Origin: Nostoc foliaceum FACHB-393
GTDB lineage: Bacteria; Cyanobacteriota; Cyanobacteriia; Cyanobacteriales; Nostocaceae
Assembly (NCBI RefSeq): GCF_014698505.1
Contig: NZ_JACJTD010000022.1
Coordinates: 1-64,000, forward strand
Direction: 5' to 3'
Length of the DNA: 64,000 nt
Both the position numbers and the translations under genes were made by a program. The notes below the pieces were generated by a model. It was given only the letters and a program-made list of their open reading frames with translations, did no database searches and was not told the DNA's origin. Numbering within the stretch: the first letter of the stretch is position 1; each line of letters opens with the position of its first letter. This document shows positions 49,444 through 59,213 of this stretch, one piece after another.

Positions 49444-51669
49444 ATGTACCAAGAAAATTTCGGGGCAGATTTTGATAACAAGCCCCAATTAAGCCTTTCA
49501 CAGCCTTCAAAAAAGAAAATCAAACCCCACCTGCCCGCAGAATCCGTGGGCAAACGCTACGTAGAGCGCTTTTGGCATCCATTTGGGGCGATAGTTGCCC
49601 CAAATCAAGCACAAGGTGTAAAACCAGCATGGCGTACCATCGATTATTACCTCCAACCCTCCCAACTGTGGAACCTGCACCAAGACAAGTCGAAACTAGT
49701 AGGTCTGCGCTTTAACGACACAACTCGTTACGCCACAATCGATTTAGACCTAGAAGGCGACTACCATAACATTGAATCTATAAATCGCATCAAAGCAGTG
49801 CTAGAGGACATCGGCATAGTCGATATCATCATCCTCCAGTCCAGCTTTAGTGCCGGCTATCACCTAATCCTAACCTTTGCTTCCTCCCTGCCCACCTTTC
49901 CCCTAGCCTGCGCCCTAGAGATTACCTTGAGAAACGCGGGCTTTATCCTGCGCCAAGGACACCTAGAAATCTTCCCCAATACCAAACCATATAGTGCCAA
50001 ACAAATAACCAACTACAAAGCCATCCGTTGCCCCATGCAACCGGGTAGCGGGTCATTTTTACTTAATGATGACCTACAACCAATTAGCGACTCAGTTTCT
50101 ATCTTCCTCGATTATTGCGATCGCGCGGCAAGTCGGCAAGATTTAACCAAACTCAAACGGGTAGCGAACAAAGCCAAAAAACAAATTTCACGGGAGAGAT
50201 ATCGCAAGCAAGAATCTGCTGACGTTGCCCAGTGGCGTGCAAACTGGGAAGAAATCATCACCACAGGCTGGACAGGAAAAGGACAAACAAACACCCTCCT
50301 ACAAATCTTTGTAGGCTACGGAATCGTCTTTTTAGACTTAGAGAGTGAGAAATTAGTAGAATTTTGCCTTACTACCGCAATTAACGCCCCCGGCTACAGC
50401 CAATATTGCCGACACCAACACGAAATCGAAGCGAGAGTGCGGCATTGGGTAGAATCCACAATTCGCAACAAATGGTACAGCGCCTACATTAGTTATCCCG
50501 AACGGCTATTGGGTACATTCGCCAACACATTTGCAGAAGCCATAGCAGGCATTAGCAGCATTGATAAACCCAAAGACAACGTAATCCCATTTGACCGTCG
50601 TAAGCAACAGAACTGGGAACGCAGCCAACAAGCCCAAAAACGCATCCAGATAGTAGTAAGGGCAATAGAGTGGGATAGAGGGTTGCCAGTAGGGGCTACT
50701 GAACGGGGTAAAGTGATACGTGCTGAGTACAAGCGCCGCTTTCACAAAACTATCTCACAAGAGACACTACAAAAGCACTTGCATTTGTGGCATCCCACGC
50801 GCTACATCTTAGATCCGTGGGCAGAAAATAGCTCAAACCCTTATCAATCAAGTAATGACGGGCAATTTGATAGTTTTGAAAACTCATTTGCAAAACAGAG
50901 TGTTGAAAACCCTTACCAAAAGCGAAATGACGGTCATTTTTACTATATGAAGGTTTTTTGTAACTGTTTATCTTTGGCTGCCGATGCCCCTACAGGGCAG
51001 TCGGCAGTAGCAAGTTTTGAAGAAGTTGCTGAGTCTGAAGGAGAATTATTTGTACTACAGGTACAAGATCAATCTGAGGAAATTAAGATTAATTCCGAAG
51101 AATTGAATTTATTGCAACCAAAGGATCTGTCTTTAACTTCAGATGTCAATAATTCTGATAATTCATTAGTCTCTTCAAATATTATAGAATTAGCTGAAAA
51201 TCTTAATGAAAGTACTTCAGATAAGAATTTTAAATACCTTTCTAATCCCAGCACGGTTGAAAATTACAATAATAAAAACTTATTAATCAATTCTGTCAGT
51301 ATTCCACCTACTGCATCTACACCTGCAATTGTGCTGCCTGAAGCGTCACAAAAAGCCGAAGTTAGCGAGCAAAGTATATCTTCAGGTGATTCAGCAGCAA
51401 CTCTCGCTTTATCAGAATTGAAGAATCTGACTAAGTTGCGACTCCAAGCAGCATCTCACGCCAAGCGTGTAGCTAGAGAGTATTGCCTAATTGGGCGACG
51501 CCTAATTGGAGGCAGGGAACGCGAAAGACTGGAGCAGAGTGCCAAAATGCAATTTTATCTCGATTCGGGTAACAAAACTCTAATTGCACAAGCCAACGAG
51601 TGGGCAGCTGCTAATCCTGGGTGCCTACCGTTTTCGTTGGAGTTAGCGTTTCAAGAAGGTGAGACGTGA
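49444..51669 (+). CDS. Archaeo-eukaryotic-type primase / plasmid replication protein
   Basis: The 741-residue protein has an AEP core. The catalytic DLD motif is in RYATIDLDLEGDYHNIES (residues 95-112), SSFSAGYHLILTFASS supplies the His near residue 140, and LEIFPNTKPYSAKQIT fits the third motif. The rest is a helical section (LLQIFVGYGIVFLDLESEKL) and a long low-complexity Ser/Asn/Glu-rich linker, with a helical end. It probably primes plasmid DNA replication. The unusual size comes mainly from the linker. Confidence 0.7.
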   Translation: MYQENFGADFDNKPQLSLSQPSKKKIKPHLPAESVGKRYVERFWHPFGAIVAPNQAQGVKPAWRTIDYYLQPSQLWNLHQDKSKLVGLRFNDTTRYATIDLDLEGDYHNIESINRIKAVLEDIGIVDIIILQSSFSAGYHLILTFASSLPTFPLACALEITLRNAGFILRQGHLEIFPNTKPYSAKQITNYKAIRCPMQPGSGSFLLNDDLQPISDSVSIFLDYCDRAASRQDLTKLKRVANKAKKQISRERYRKQESADVAQWRANWEEIITTGWTGKGQTNTLLQIFVGYGIVFLDLESEKLVEFCLTTAINAPGYSQYCRHQHEIEARVRHWVESTIRNKWYSAYISYPERLLGTFANTFAEAIAGISSIDKPKDNVIPFDRRKQQNWERSQQAQKRIQIVVRAIEWDRGLPVGATERGKVIRAEYKRRFHKTISQETLQKHLHLWHPTRYILDPWAENSSNPYQSSNDGQFDSFENSFAKQSVENPYQKRNDGHFYYMKVFCNCLSLAADAPTGQSAVASFEEVAESEGELFVLQVQDQSEEIKINSEELNLLQPKDLSLTSDVNNSDNSLVSSNIIELAENLNESTSDKNFKYLSNPSTVENYNNKNLLINSVSIPPTASTPAIVLPEASQKAEVSEQSISSGDSAATLALSELKNLTKLRLQAASHAKRVAREYCLIGRRLIGGRERERLEQSAKMQFYLDSGNKTLIAQANEWAAANPGCLPFSLELAFQEGET

Positions 51670-51909
51670 TGGCTGAATTTCACAGGTGAGAGTGATTTGG
51701 ATGCCTATACGGGTACATGGGATTGAAAACAGTTTGCCGCAATGGAATGTATTCTGTATTAACAGTATTTTGAAAACAGAAATATCCGCCATTTAATTCT
51801 ATTACAACTAATTTATTAAGTCTGAGTAGTTTCTCCCAGTCCTTTTGACATTCTTCGATATGTACTCATTTCTTTTAATACGAATTCGTGCAGTTGTAGT
51901 AACAGCAAT
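51670..51909. other. Intergenic region between convergent genes
   Basis: About 240 bp; no repeat or gene is seen. Confidence 0.35.
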
Positions 51910-53301
51910 TTAGTGACTATGGCGATGGTGAATATCTCTCTTGTGAGGATGGTTGTGATAGATAATCATCGTATGTTCGTGAAGATGGTTGTGAGATTCG
52001 CCTACAGCCATCCCCTCATTGTGGTCATGCTGATGGTGTTCATCGTGGATGTGTTTATGTTCATGCACACTAGGATAGTGGAGATGTTTGTGTTCATGCT
52101 CCTGATGTGAGAGGGTAATTTGTACTACTACTAGCAGCATCAAGCCAATCAAACTACCGTAAAGAAACTCACGTTCAGCAAAGTTACTTCCCAACCAACC
52201 GGCAAGAGGGTATGAGATTGCCCACCAAAGATGACTCCAGGCAAAGTGTGCGCCATAAACCCGCCCTTGTACACCAGCTGGGATGCGGTCTGCAATTAAT
52301 GTCTGGGTGGGTAAGTTCACTAAACTTTGCCCTGCACCCGCCACCAACCATAAAAGCATCAGTGGTGCTAAATTTGCGTAGTTAGCAGGCAACAAAGCCA
52401 ATGTTATCAAAGTTGCACCAATCAAAACAAACGTTGTACGTGGCAAACTTCTATTGAACGTACCAAAAATCACTGCACACAGGGTTGCACCAATCCCAAA
52501 AGCTGCCATCACCCAGCCGTACTGCACTTCTCCCAATTTGAGTGTACCTTGGACGTAGCCAACAGTATTTACTAAGATTTGTGCTCCGGCAATTGATGCG
52601 ACTAGCTGCATGAAGAGCGCGTAACGAATAGGTGTGTCTGTAAGTAGGCGAGTTGTACCGTCTTTAATGTCTCCCCATGTTCGGCGTGTTGTTCTGGAAT
52701 ACTGTTGATTTTGTGTAACGACGAGCTGACCTGGTAGGGTGAAGATTAAGACTGCCGCGATCGCAAAGCTGAGAGCATCCAAATAGAAAACTTGTCTCGC
52801 ACCAATGAAGGCGGCGACACTCCCAGCGATACCTGGGCCAAGTACACCAAGTAATTGAAAAGTAGCGGCTGAAAGAGCGATCGCGCCTGCATAGTCATTC
52901 TCACCTGTGACTAATGGAATTGTGGCTTGGTAAGTTGGGGTGAAGAAAGCATTAAAGACGTTAAGTGCAAAGATTAATACGTAAACTTGCCAAATCTGCG
53001 TCACAAAAGGCAACATACCCACAATTAACATTCTGAATATATGGGTAACAACCATGATTTTCTTACGATCTAGGCGGTCTGCGATCGCACCTGCAAGGGG
53101 AGACAGCAATACAAAAGCAGTGACACGCAGAGTCAAAGCGACTGAAAGCACAACCGCAGCATTTTTTCCAGCTAACTCAAAGGCCAGAAGGGCTAAACCC
53201 ACCCAAGTGAGTGCATCGCCCAATAAACTACTGGTCTGAGCAGTGTACAGCCTTGCAAATACCGGATTTCTCAAGCTGCGGAAAAATGTCAAGGTATTCA
53301 T
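51910..53301 (-). CDS. MFS metal exporter with His-rich C-terminal tail (NrsD-like)
   Basis: The 463-residue protein has MFS features, including GAIADRLDRKKIMVVTHIFR in loop 2-3, repeated membrane helices over about 400 residues, and late helices (LMLLVVVQITLSHQEHE). The C-terminal tail of about 65 residues holds 24 His. NrsD, the nickel exporter of Synechocystis, has a comparable His-rich tail. So nickel or cobalt export is likely, but the metal is inferred. Confidence 0.75.
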   Translation of the reverse strand: MNTLTFFRSLRNPVFARLYTAQTSSLLGDALTWVGLALLAFELAGKNAAVVLSVALTLRVTAFVLLSPLAGAIADRLDRKKIMVVTHIFRMLIVGMLPFVTQIWQVYVLIFALNVFNAFFTPTYQATIPLVTGENDYAGAIALSAATFQLLGVLGPGIAGSVAAFIGARQVFYLDALSFAIAAVLIFTLPGQLVVTQNQQYSRTTRRTWGDIKDGTTRLLTDTPIRYALFMQLVASIAGAQILVNTVGYVQGTLKLGEVQYGWVMAAFGIGATLCAVIFGTFNRSLPRTTFVLIGATLITLALLPANYANLAPLMLLWLVAGAGQSLVNLPTQTLIADRIPAGVQGRVYGAHFAWSHLWWAISYPLAGWLGSNFAEREFLYGSLIGLMLLVVVQITLSHQEHEHKHLHYPSVHEHKHIHDEHHQHDHNEGMAVGESHNHLHEHTMIIYHNHPHKRDIHHRHSH

Positions 53302-53610
53302 TTATCAGAGGGCATAGTTACACAAGTCTTTTATATCAAGATTTTAACAGAAATGGGGGGAGGGGGCATATTTCTCAAAGCCAGAAAATTGCGTTGCCAA
53401 GACCATTTTCACCACTCTGCTGTTTTCTCGAAGGAGTGTAGTGTTTTTTAGTTATAGCTGTGATGTTCCTGTAGCAACCATCATTGCTCAAAAACTGCTT
53501 TTGGTACTTTGCCATTTAAAACTGAGAAACTAGCTTTCTTTGACATCCAGAATTCTCAATTGCATCGGTAAACTTTGCACCCGTTTCTCAATATACATTG
53601 AAACTTGAAA
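53302..53610. other. Intergenic region upstream of the MFS gene
   Basis: About 310 bp. A GGGGGGAGGGGGC tract is seen near 53355. No gene or MerR operator is recognised. Confidence 0.35.
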
Positions 53611-54318
53611 CTACTTGTTATACCAAGCTTTGCGCCACTGTTTCATTTGATTAATCTCTAATTCTTGGGCTTTGATAATTTCTTGAGCCAAGTTTTTGAT
53701 TTCAGGACGCTGAGACTTTTGCAAGGCATCTTTCGCCATAACTACAGCTGATTCATGGTGAGGAATCATCGCGTTAATAAAACGCAGGTCAAATTCTGTA
53801 TCAGCTGCACCCAAGTCCATGTTCATCATCATGGCTTGCATTTGATCAGGTGACATCTCCATCATGTGACCCATTTTGGTATCATAAGCCATTGGTTTAT
53901 CTCCCGCTTTGGGATACCAGGTTGTACGCCACTGTTTCATCTGCGTAATTTCTTGGTTTTGTGCTTTGATAATTTCGTCTGCTAGCTTTTTGATCTCAGG
54001 ACGTTTCGATTTCTGCTGTGCTTCCTTGGCCATTACCGTTGCTCCCTGATGATGCGGAATCATCGCATCGATAAAGCGCAAATCATAGTTAGCATCGGCT
54101 GGGCCTAAATCCATTGCCATGCTGTGGTTCATCATGCCACCGTCGTGATTCATCGGTTGTTTGTCGCTAGTATCAGTGGCGGTGTTAGTGGGGTTTGGTG
54201 CTTGACTTTGGCTTTGGGAAGTGGGTGTAGAACAGGCTGTTAACACGCTGCTGGAAAAAGAGGCGATCGCTACCAAAGCAAATGTCAAAAAGCTGTTTTT
54301 CAGAGTAAGGAATTGCAT
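53611..54318 (-). CDS. DUF305 lipoprotein with two domain copies
   Basis: The 235-residue protein begins with a lipoprotein signal (SSSVLTACSTPTSQ; the lipobox is LTAC). It has two copies of the DUF305 domain, each with a His-rich metal motif (FIDAMIPHHQGATVMAKEAQ and FINAMIPHHESAVVMAKDAL) and a Met-rich segment between them (MGHMMEMSPDQMQAMMMNMD). It is probably a periplasmic copper- or silver-binding protein. A MerR-type promoter (54347-54378) reads into it. The duplication is typical of this family. Confidence 0.85.
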   Translation of the reverse strand: MQFLTLKNSFLTFALVAIASFSSSVLTACSTPTSQSQSQAPNPTNTATDTSDKQPMNHDGGMMNHSMAMDLGPADANYDLRFIDAMIPHHQGATVMAKEAQQKSKRPEIKKLADEIIKAQNQEITQMKQWRTTWYPKAGDKPMAYDTKMGHMMEMSPDQMQAMMMNMDLGAADTEFDLRFINAMIPHHESAVVMAKDALQKSQRPEIKNLAQEIIKAQELEINQMKQWRKAWYNK

Positions 54319-54346
54319 AGGGATGATCTAAATATTTCCTGATTAC

Positions 54347-54378
54347 AGTCTAAAATCTCTAGTTAGCTGGAGAGTCAA
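54347..54378 (-). promoter_or_regulatory. MerR-type promoter 1 (for the DUF305 gene)
   Basis: On the minus strand, TTGACT is followed after 20 bp by TAGACT. The spacer holds the dyad CTCTCCAG ... CTAGAG. A 20-bp spacer is the mark of MerR-activated promoters. It belongs to the CTCCAG class. Confidence 0.8.
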
Positions 54379-54703
54379 TCATTTAGGTGATCTATCTTTT
54401 GCTTAGATAGCTAGTTATTCACAAAGCGACTGCGGCACTTACTACATAGTTTGACAGCCAAAAATGAAATCAGGATGAAATCAAAGTTTGGTGCTAATCG
54501 TACAGATAATATATGAATGCATGTAAATATAAAATCTGCATGAAATCCTGATACCTCAGTAGCTAGAAATATTTATTACCTCATTGGTATGACGCGATAC
54601 CTTCTCTACGAGACGCTCCGCGAACGCACCCGCAAATCTTTAAGGTGAGTCTAGAGACAATAAGTCCTCTAGTAAACTCAAAAAATTTCAAGAAGGTGAA
54701 GAA
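54379..54703. other. Intergenic region between divergent units
   Basis: About 325 bp with a dispersed repeat at 54602-54630 and otherwise plain AT-rich DNA. Confidence 0.4.
54602..54630. repeat. Short dispersed palindromic repeat
   Basis: TTCTCTACGAGACGCTCCGC followed by GAACGCACC is the inverse type of the GCGTCTCGTAGAGA repeat seen at 11262-11312 and 30237-30295. Confidence 0.65.
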
Positions 54704-54802
54704 ATGGCTATACAAGAACTCAAAGTGACTTGGAAATGCGGCAGTCATCTGGTTCCATTAGTATTTGCCTTTATTTCGCTGCTGGTATTGATAGCAATTT
54801 GA
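54704..54802 (+). CDS. Small membrane peptide, 32 aa
   Basis: An ATG at 54704 (with AGAAGGTGAAG upstream) opens 32 codons. The peptide has a polar start (MAIQELKVTWKCGSHLV) and one hydrophobic helix (PLVFAFISLLVLIAI). The good Shine-Dalgarno sequence and the membrane-type composition favour a real gene. It lies between the DUF305 and CopA promoters. Its role is unknown. Confidence 0.45.
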   Translation: MAIQELKVTWKCGSHLVPLVFAFISLLVLIAI

Positions 54803-54890
54803 GCCACATATTCACCATCTATATCTCTAAGTGTAAGCATTTAGAGCGCTGTATCTAATATGTGGCTGAAAAATTTTTCAGCACGACCCT

Positions 54891-54922
54891 TGACTCTCCA
54901 GTGTACTGGAGCATTCAAGATG
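54891..54922 (+). promoter_or_regulatory. MerR-type promoter 2 (for copA)
   Basis: TTGACT is followed after 20 bp by CAAGAT; the spacer contains the dyad CTCCAGTGTACTGGAG. It lies about 50 bp before the copA ATG. Confidence 0.85.
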
Positions 54923-54970
54923 AAATCAGTTAGATGTTAGTTAGCGCCATTTAGTTATTGGAGTAGTCAG

Positions 54971-57232
54971 ATGGAGAATACCACACTCAAACTGCGCGGC
55001 ATGAGTTGTGCCTCTTGTGCTAGCAGCATTGAAGACGCGATTAATTCTGTCCCAGGTGTCAATGAATGTATCGTGAATTTTGGAGCACAACAGGCAACAG
55101 TTAAATATGACCCTAGACGAACTGATTTAAAAGCTATTCAAGAGGCGGTAGATGTAGCAGGTTATTCCGCCTACCCACTCCAAGAACAAAACCTAATGGC
55201 GGGAGAAGATGATGCTGAAAAAAGATATCGCTTAAGAGAATCCCGTGATTTAATGCGAAAAGTGATGGCAGGGGGCATCATTAGCACTGTGTTGGTCATA
55301 GGTTCACTGCCCATGATGACAGGGTTGCACTTACCCTTTATCCCAGCATGGTTGCACAATCCTTGGGTACAGTTGATACTCACTACCCCTGTACAGTTTT
55401 GGTGTGGTTACTCTTTCTACATCAATGGTTGGAAAGCTTTAAAACGTCACGCTGCCACAATGGATACCCTAATTTCTTTGGGTACAAGTGCGGCGTATTT
55501 TTATTCGCTGTTTCCTACATTATTTCCCAGCTTTTTCATCAATCAGGGTTTAACGCCAGATGTATATTATGAAACTGCTGCTGTTGTCATTACCCTGATT
55601 TTGCTAGGAAAATTATTTGAAAATCGCGCTAAAGGACAAACCTCAGAAGCTATCCGTAAGCTAATTGGGTTACAAGCTAAAACAGCGCGTTTGATTCGCA
55701 ATGGACAAGAAGTAGATGTCCCAATAGAAGAAGTAATTATTGGAGATGTGATACTGGTTCGCCCTGGTGAGAAAATTCCTGTTGACGGGGAAGTTATTGA
55801 GGGAGCATCCACAATTGATGAAGGGATGGTGACAGGGGAAAGTTTACCCGTCAAAAAGCAACCAGGCGATGAGGTGATTGGAGCTACCATCAACAAAACT
55901 GGGAGTTTCAAGTTTCGGGCGACACGAGTCGGAAGTGATACAGTGCTGGCGCAGATTGTCCAATTAGTACAGCAAGCACAGGGTTCTAAAGCTCCAATTC
56001 AGAGATTAGCAGACCAAGTAACTGGATGGTTTGTACCTGCGGTAATTGCGATCGCACTGCTCACTTTCATCATTTGGTTTAATTTTACAGGCAACATGAC
56101 TTTGGCGCTGATCACCACAGTTGGGGTACTAATTATCGCCTGTCCTTGTGCGCTGGGTTTAGCCACACCAACATCTGTGATGGTAGGAACGGGTAAAGGT
56201 GCAGAAAATGGCATTTTGATTAAAGGTGCCGAAAGCCTAGAACTGGCACACAAAATTCAAACAATCGTGCTAGATAAAACTGGAACTATCACTCAAGGTA
56301 AACCAACAGTTACCGATTTTGTCACCGTCAATGGTACTGCTAATGGCAATGAGATGAGGTTGGTGCAACTTACGGCATCTGTGGAACGCAATTCTGAACA
56401 TCCATTAGCAGAAGCTGTTGTGAGATACGCCCAATTTCAAGAAGTGGCGTTAGCAAATGTCAAGGAATTTGAAGCAATTACAGGCAGTGGTGTACAAGGT
56501 ATAGTGTCTGGTCATCTTGTGCAAATTGGTACGCAACGATGGATGTCAGAATTAGGCATTGATGCCCAAGTCTTACAACAAGATAAAGAGCGTTTGGAGT
56601 ATCTGGGCAAAACCGCGATTTGGATCGCGGTTGACGGACAAATTCAGGGATTAATGGGGATTTCTGATGCCATCAAACCCACCTCCATACAGGCAATTCG
56701 CGCTTTGCAAAAACTGGGTTTAGAAGTGGTGATGCTCACGGGAGATAATCGCCGCACCGCAGAAACCATTGCCCGTGAAGTTGGTATCGAGCGTGTTTTG
56801 GCAGAAGTCCGCCCCGACCAAAAAGCCGCTACAGTAAAGAAACTCCAATCAGAAGGAAAGATTGTGGCTATGGTTGGTGATGGTATCAATGATGCACCAG
56901 CATTAGCCCAAGCCGATGTAGGAATGGCAATTGGCACTGGGACAGATGTAGCGATCGCAGCTAGTGACATCACGCTGATATCCGGTGACTTGCGAAGCAT
57001 TGTCACTGCCATTCAACTTAGCCGCGCTACGATTCGCAATATTCGTCAAAACTTATTCTTCGCCTTCATCTACAACGTTGCCGGCATTCCAATCGCCGCT
57101 GGTATTCTCTTCCCCATCTTCGGTTGGTTGCTTAACCCCATTATTGCAGGTGCAGCAATGGCATTTAGTTCGGTTTCAGTGGTTACGAATGCCCTACGTC
57201 TGCGTAAATTTCAAGCTAAACCAGTAGCATAA
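54971..57232 (+). CDS. copA: Copper-exporting P1B-type ATPase CopA
   Basis: The 753-residue protein has an N-terminal HMA domain with GMSCASC at residues 10-16. Then come membrane helices and the metal-passage CPC motif in [12 protein letters not shown] near residue 390. The phosphorylation motif DKTGT lies near residue 435 and a [10 protein letters not shown] hinge near residue 637. It exports Cu(I) from the cytoplasm. Transcription from the MerR-type promoter just upstream, and the cupredoxin gene right behind it (12 bp away), fit a copper-resistance operon. Confidence 0.95.
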   Translation: MENTTLKLRGMSCASCASSIEDAINSVPGVNECIVNFGAQQATVKYDPRRTDLKAIQEAVDVAGYSAYPLQEQNLMAGEDDAEKRYRLRESRDLMRKVMAGGIISTVLVIGSLPMMTGLHLPFIPAWLHNPWVQLILTTPVQFWCGYSFYINGWKALKRHAATMDTLISLGTSAAYFYSLFPTLFPSFFINQGLTPDVYYETAAVVITLILLGKLFENRAKGQTSEAIRKLIGLQAKTARLIRNGQEVDVPIEEVIIGDVILVRPGEKIPVDGEVIEGASTIDEGMVTGESLPVKKQPGDEVIGATINKTGSFKFRATRVGSDTVLAQIVQLVQQAQGSKAPIQRLADQVTGWFVPAVIAIALLTFIIWFNFTGNMTLALITTVGVLIIACPCALGLATPTSVMVGTGKGAENGILIKGAESLELAHKIQTIVLDKTGTITQGKPTVTDFVTVNGTANGNEMRLVQLTASVERNSEHPLAEAVVRYAQFQEVALANVKEFEAITGSGVQGIVSGHLVQIGTQRWMSELGIDAQVLQQDKERLEYLGKTAIWIAVDGQIQGLMGISDAIKPTSIQAIRALQKLGLEVVMLTGDNRRTAETIAREVGIERVLAEVRPDQKAATVKKLQSEGKIVAMVGDGINDAPALAQADVGMAIGTGTDVAIAASDITLISGDLRSIVTAIQLSRATIRNIRQNLFFAFIYNVAGIPIAAGILFPIFGWLLNPIIAGAAMAFSSVSVVTNALRLRKFQAKPVA

Positions 57233-57243
57233 GGAGGTAGCAA

Positions 57244-58149
57244 ATGTTGAGTAAAGTAATTCTTGGCAGTATAGCAAGCTTGGGATTGGCATTCAGTGTT
57301 GTCTCAGATAAAGTAATTGCACAGATGAATCATGAAATGCCAACTACGGAGCGAGCAAAGACAACTCAGTTCCGCCGCATTGAGCAACCATTCTCGGTAA
57401 AAGGTGCAGTTACAACAGTCGGTCTGGGGTTAATCGGACTAGAAATCTGGTGGTTTCTCCTAAGTAAACCAAAGTCCCAAAAAGCCGAAGCCCATGATGG
57501 TATTCAAGAAGTTGGCATTACTGTAGATGGAGGCTATGAACCTAGTCGAATTCTAGTCAATGCCGGTCAAAGAGTCCGCCTTAATTTCCTACGCCGTGAC
57601 CCTAGTAGTTGCCTTGAAGAAATACGGCTACCTGATTTCCATATTGCCAAAAACCTACCACTTAACGAAGTCACATCCGTTGAGTTCACACCCGACAAAG
57701 CTGGTACTCATACTTTCAACTGCGGTATGAATATGTTCCGAGGAGTTATAGAAGTTCAACCTACTGACTCCACTGCAAAAGCAAGCTCAGTAACTACTTC
57801 TCAATCTACTCAACAGATCCAACCAGAGCTTTCTTTGCCTACAGAGTCAGCAACAAAAGCAGTAAAAACACCAGAAGGCACTCAAGAAGCGACTGTTACG
57901 GTTGAAAAGGGTTACAAACCGGAAAGAGTAATTGTGGAGGTGGGACAATCAGTGAGATTGGACTTCCAACGTCATAATCTAAGCAAGTGCTTTGATAAAT
58001 TACTAATACCAGACTTTGACTTAGCCGTTGACCTTGCTCCTAACCAAACCACTTCAGTAGAATTTACTCCTAAGTATCCTGGTGAATATGAGTTCACCTG
58101 CGGTATGAAAATGTATCGTGGTGTTGTGGAAGTAAAGCCTGCCACATAA
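57244..58149 (+). CDS. Membrane-anchored protein with two cupredoxin-like domains
   Basis: The 301-residue protein has a signal-like start and a membrane helix (AVTTVGLGLIGLEIWWFLLS, about residues 56-75), followed by two cupredoxin-like domains. Each has GYEPSRILVNAGQRVRLNFL or GYKPERVIVEVGQSVRLDFQ near its start and a copper-site end (FNCGMNMFRG and FTCGMKMYRG), with Cys-Gly-Met. It probably binds copper outside the membrane and may pass it to or from CopA. It is in one operon with copA. Confidence 0.85.
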   Translation: MLSKVILGSIASLGLAFSVVSDKVIAQMNHEMPTTERAKTTQFRRIEQPFSVKGAVTTVGLGLIGLEIWWFLLSKPKSQKAEAHDGIQEVGITVDGGYEPSRILVNAGQRVRLNFLRRDPSSCLEEIRLPDFHIAKNLPLNEVTSVEFTPDKAGTHTFNCGMNMFRGVIEVQPTDSTAKASSVTTSQSTQQIQPELSLPTESATKAVKTPEGTQEATVTVEKGYKPERVIVEVGQSVRLDFQRHNLSKCFDKLLIPDFDLAVDLAPNQTTSVEFTPKYPGEYEFTCGMKMYRGVVEVKPAT

Positions 58150-58188
58150 TCCAGTAGCAAATAATTAGCAAGATGATCCTGTTCTCAC

Positions 58189-58220
58189 TTGACTCTCCAG
58201 TTAACTAGAGAGTTTAAGAT
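58189..58220 (+). promoter_or_regulatory. MerR-type promoter 3 (for the first merR)
   Basis: TTGACT is followed after 20 bp by TAAGAT, with CTCTCCAG ... CTAGAGAG in the spacer. It suggests autoregulation of the following merR. Confidence 0.85.
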
Positions 58221-58258
58221 AAGGTAAATAAACTTATCTAGCATGAGAGCAGCTAATT

Positions 58259-58672
58259 ATGTTAGTCCAAGAAGCGCCAAAACTCATTGGTAATGTTGCT
58301 AAGTCTAGCGGTGTACCAATTAAAACTATTCGCTATTATGAGGAGCTAGGTCTACTTAGGTCATTAGGGAGAACCGAGGGTGGATTTAGATTATTTAACT
58401 CTGATGTTTTGGCTCGCTTGAACTTTATCAAACGTGCCCAAAGTTTGGGATTGACCTTATCAGAAATTAAAGATTTTTTAAATGTTCACGACGGAGGTGA
58501 ATTACCCTGCGTACATATAAAAGCTAAACTGCAAGATAAGATAACAGCCATTGATGAGCAAATTCAGCAATTACTCATTCTCAGGCAAGAATTATCAGGA
58601 CTAGTTTCTGGTTGGGAAACAATACCTGAAAATCCTGAACAAACAATTTGTCCTATTATTGAAAGAAATTAA
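58259..58672 (+). CDS. MerR-family metal-responsive regulator 1
   Basis: The 137-residue protein has an N-terminal MerR HTH (IGNVAKSSGVPIKTIRYYEE) and wing, followed by RLNFIKRAQSLGLTLSEIKD. The metal-binding residues are likely Cys84, His86 and Cys131 (ELPCVHI, TICPII). A Cys at the position equivalent to ZntR Cys79 is more usual for divalent metals than for copper sensors of the CueR class. It probably controls the operators of the CTCCAG class. The metal is not certain. Confidence 0.85.
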   Translation: MLVQEAPKLIGNVAKSSGVPIKTIRYYEELGLLRSLGRTEGGFRLFNSDVLARLNFIKRAQSLGLTLSEIKDFLNVHDGGELPCVHIKAKLQDKITAIDEQIQQLLILRQELSGLVSGWETIPENPEQTICPIIERN

Positions 58673-58799
58673 ACAATTAGGCTGTTCATTTAATTTTTTA
58701 TCAGCACATCGACGTATTAAGTTAAGTTGATGTGCTGATTCTTTATTAATTCAATTAATCATTTATAAATAAATCACTTATTTTTTTTAATTTTACCTC

Positions 58800-58831
58800 T
58801 TGACTCTCCCGTAAGCTGGAGAAATTAAACT
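58800..58831 (+). promoter_or_regulatory. MerR-type promoter 4 (for the copZ-like gene)
   Basis: TTGACT is followed after 20 bp by TAAACT; the spacer has CTCTCCCG ... CTGGAG. It drives the small chaperone gene. Confidence 0.8.
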
Positions 58832-58912
58832 AATTTTAGTTGAGTAGATTAATCGTATATTTACTCAACAATTTTCAGAAAAGTAGTTATCTTCACTAAG
58901 GAATTTAATCCT

Positions 58913-59107
58913 ATGACGCTGCAACTAACGGTTCCCAAACTAGCTTGTTCTGCTTGCGCGAATACTATCACCAAAGCAATTCAATCAATTGATTCTACAG
59001 CAACAGTGCAAGCTGATACAAAAACAAAAATTGTCAGTATAGAAACTCAAGCACCTGAAACTAAAATTAAAGAAGTAATAGCTGCCAGAGGCTATCCATC
59101 TGTTTAG
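58913..59107 (+). CDS. CopZ/Atx1-like copper chaperone
   Basis: The 64-residue protein is one HMA domain with a CxxC motif in KLACSACANTI (residues 9-19), followed by a standard beta-alpha-beta pattern. It binds Cu(I) and delivers it to CopA. It has its own MerR-type promoter. Confidence 0.85.
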   Translation: MTLQLTVPKLACSACANTITKAIQSIDSTATVQADTKTKIVSIETQAPETKIKEVIAARGYPSV

Positions 59108-59213
59108 GTTTTTGAGTTTATTCTACTATCAGTAGTCAGCATTGAATGAACTGCTGATAGTCAAATATTCATTTCAGAAAAGTCCTTCTGCTTTTAGAAG
59201 AGAGGTGACTTAT

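Noticed and set aside
51913-52110. Plus-strand frame rich in Val and Met opposite the MFS gene
   Set aside because: It is the antisense shadow of the His-rich tail, with no ribosome binding site and a skewed composition.
55567-57012. Minus-strand frames across copA
   Set aside because: They are antisense shadows of a clear P-type ATPase; no motif or start signal is present.
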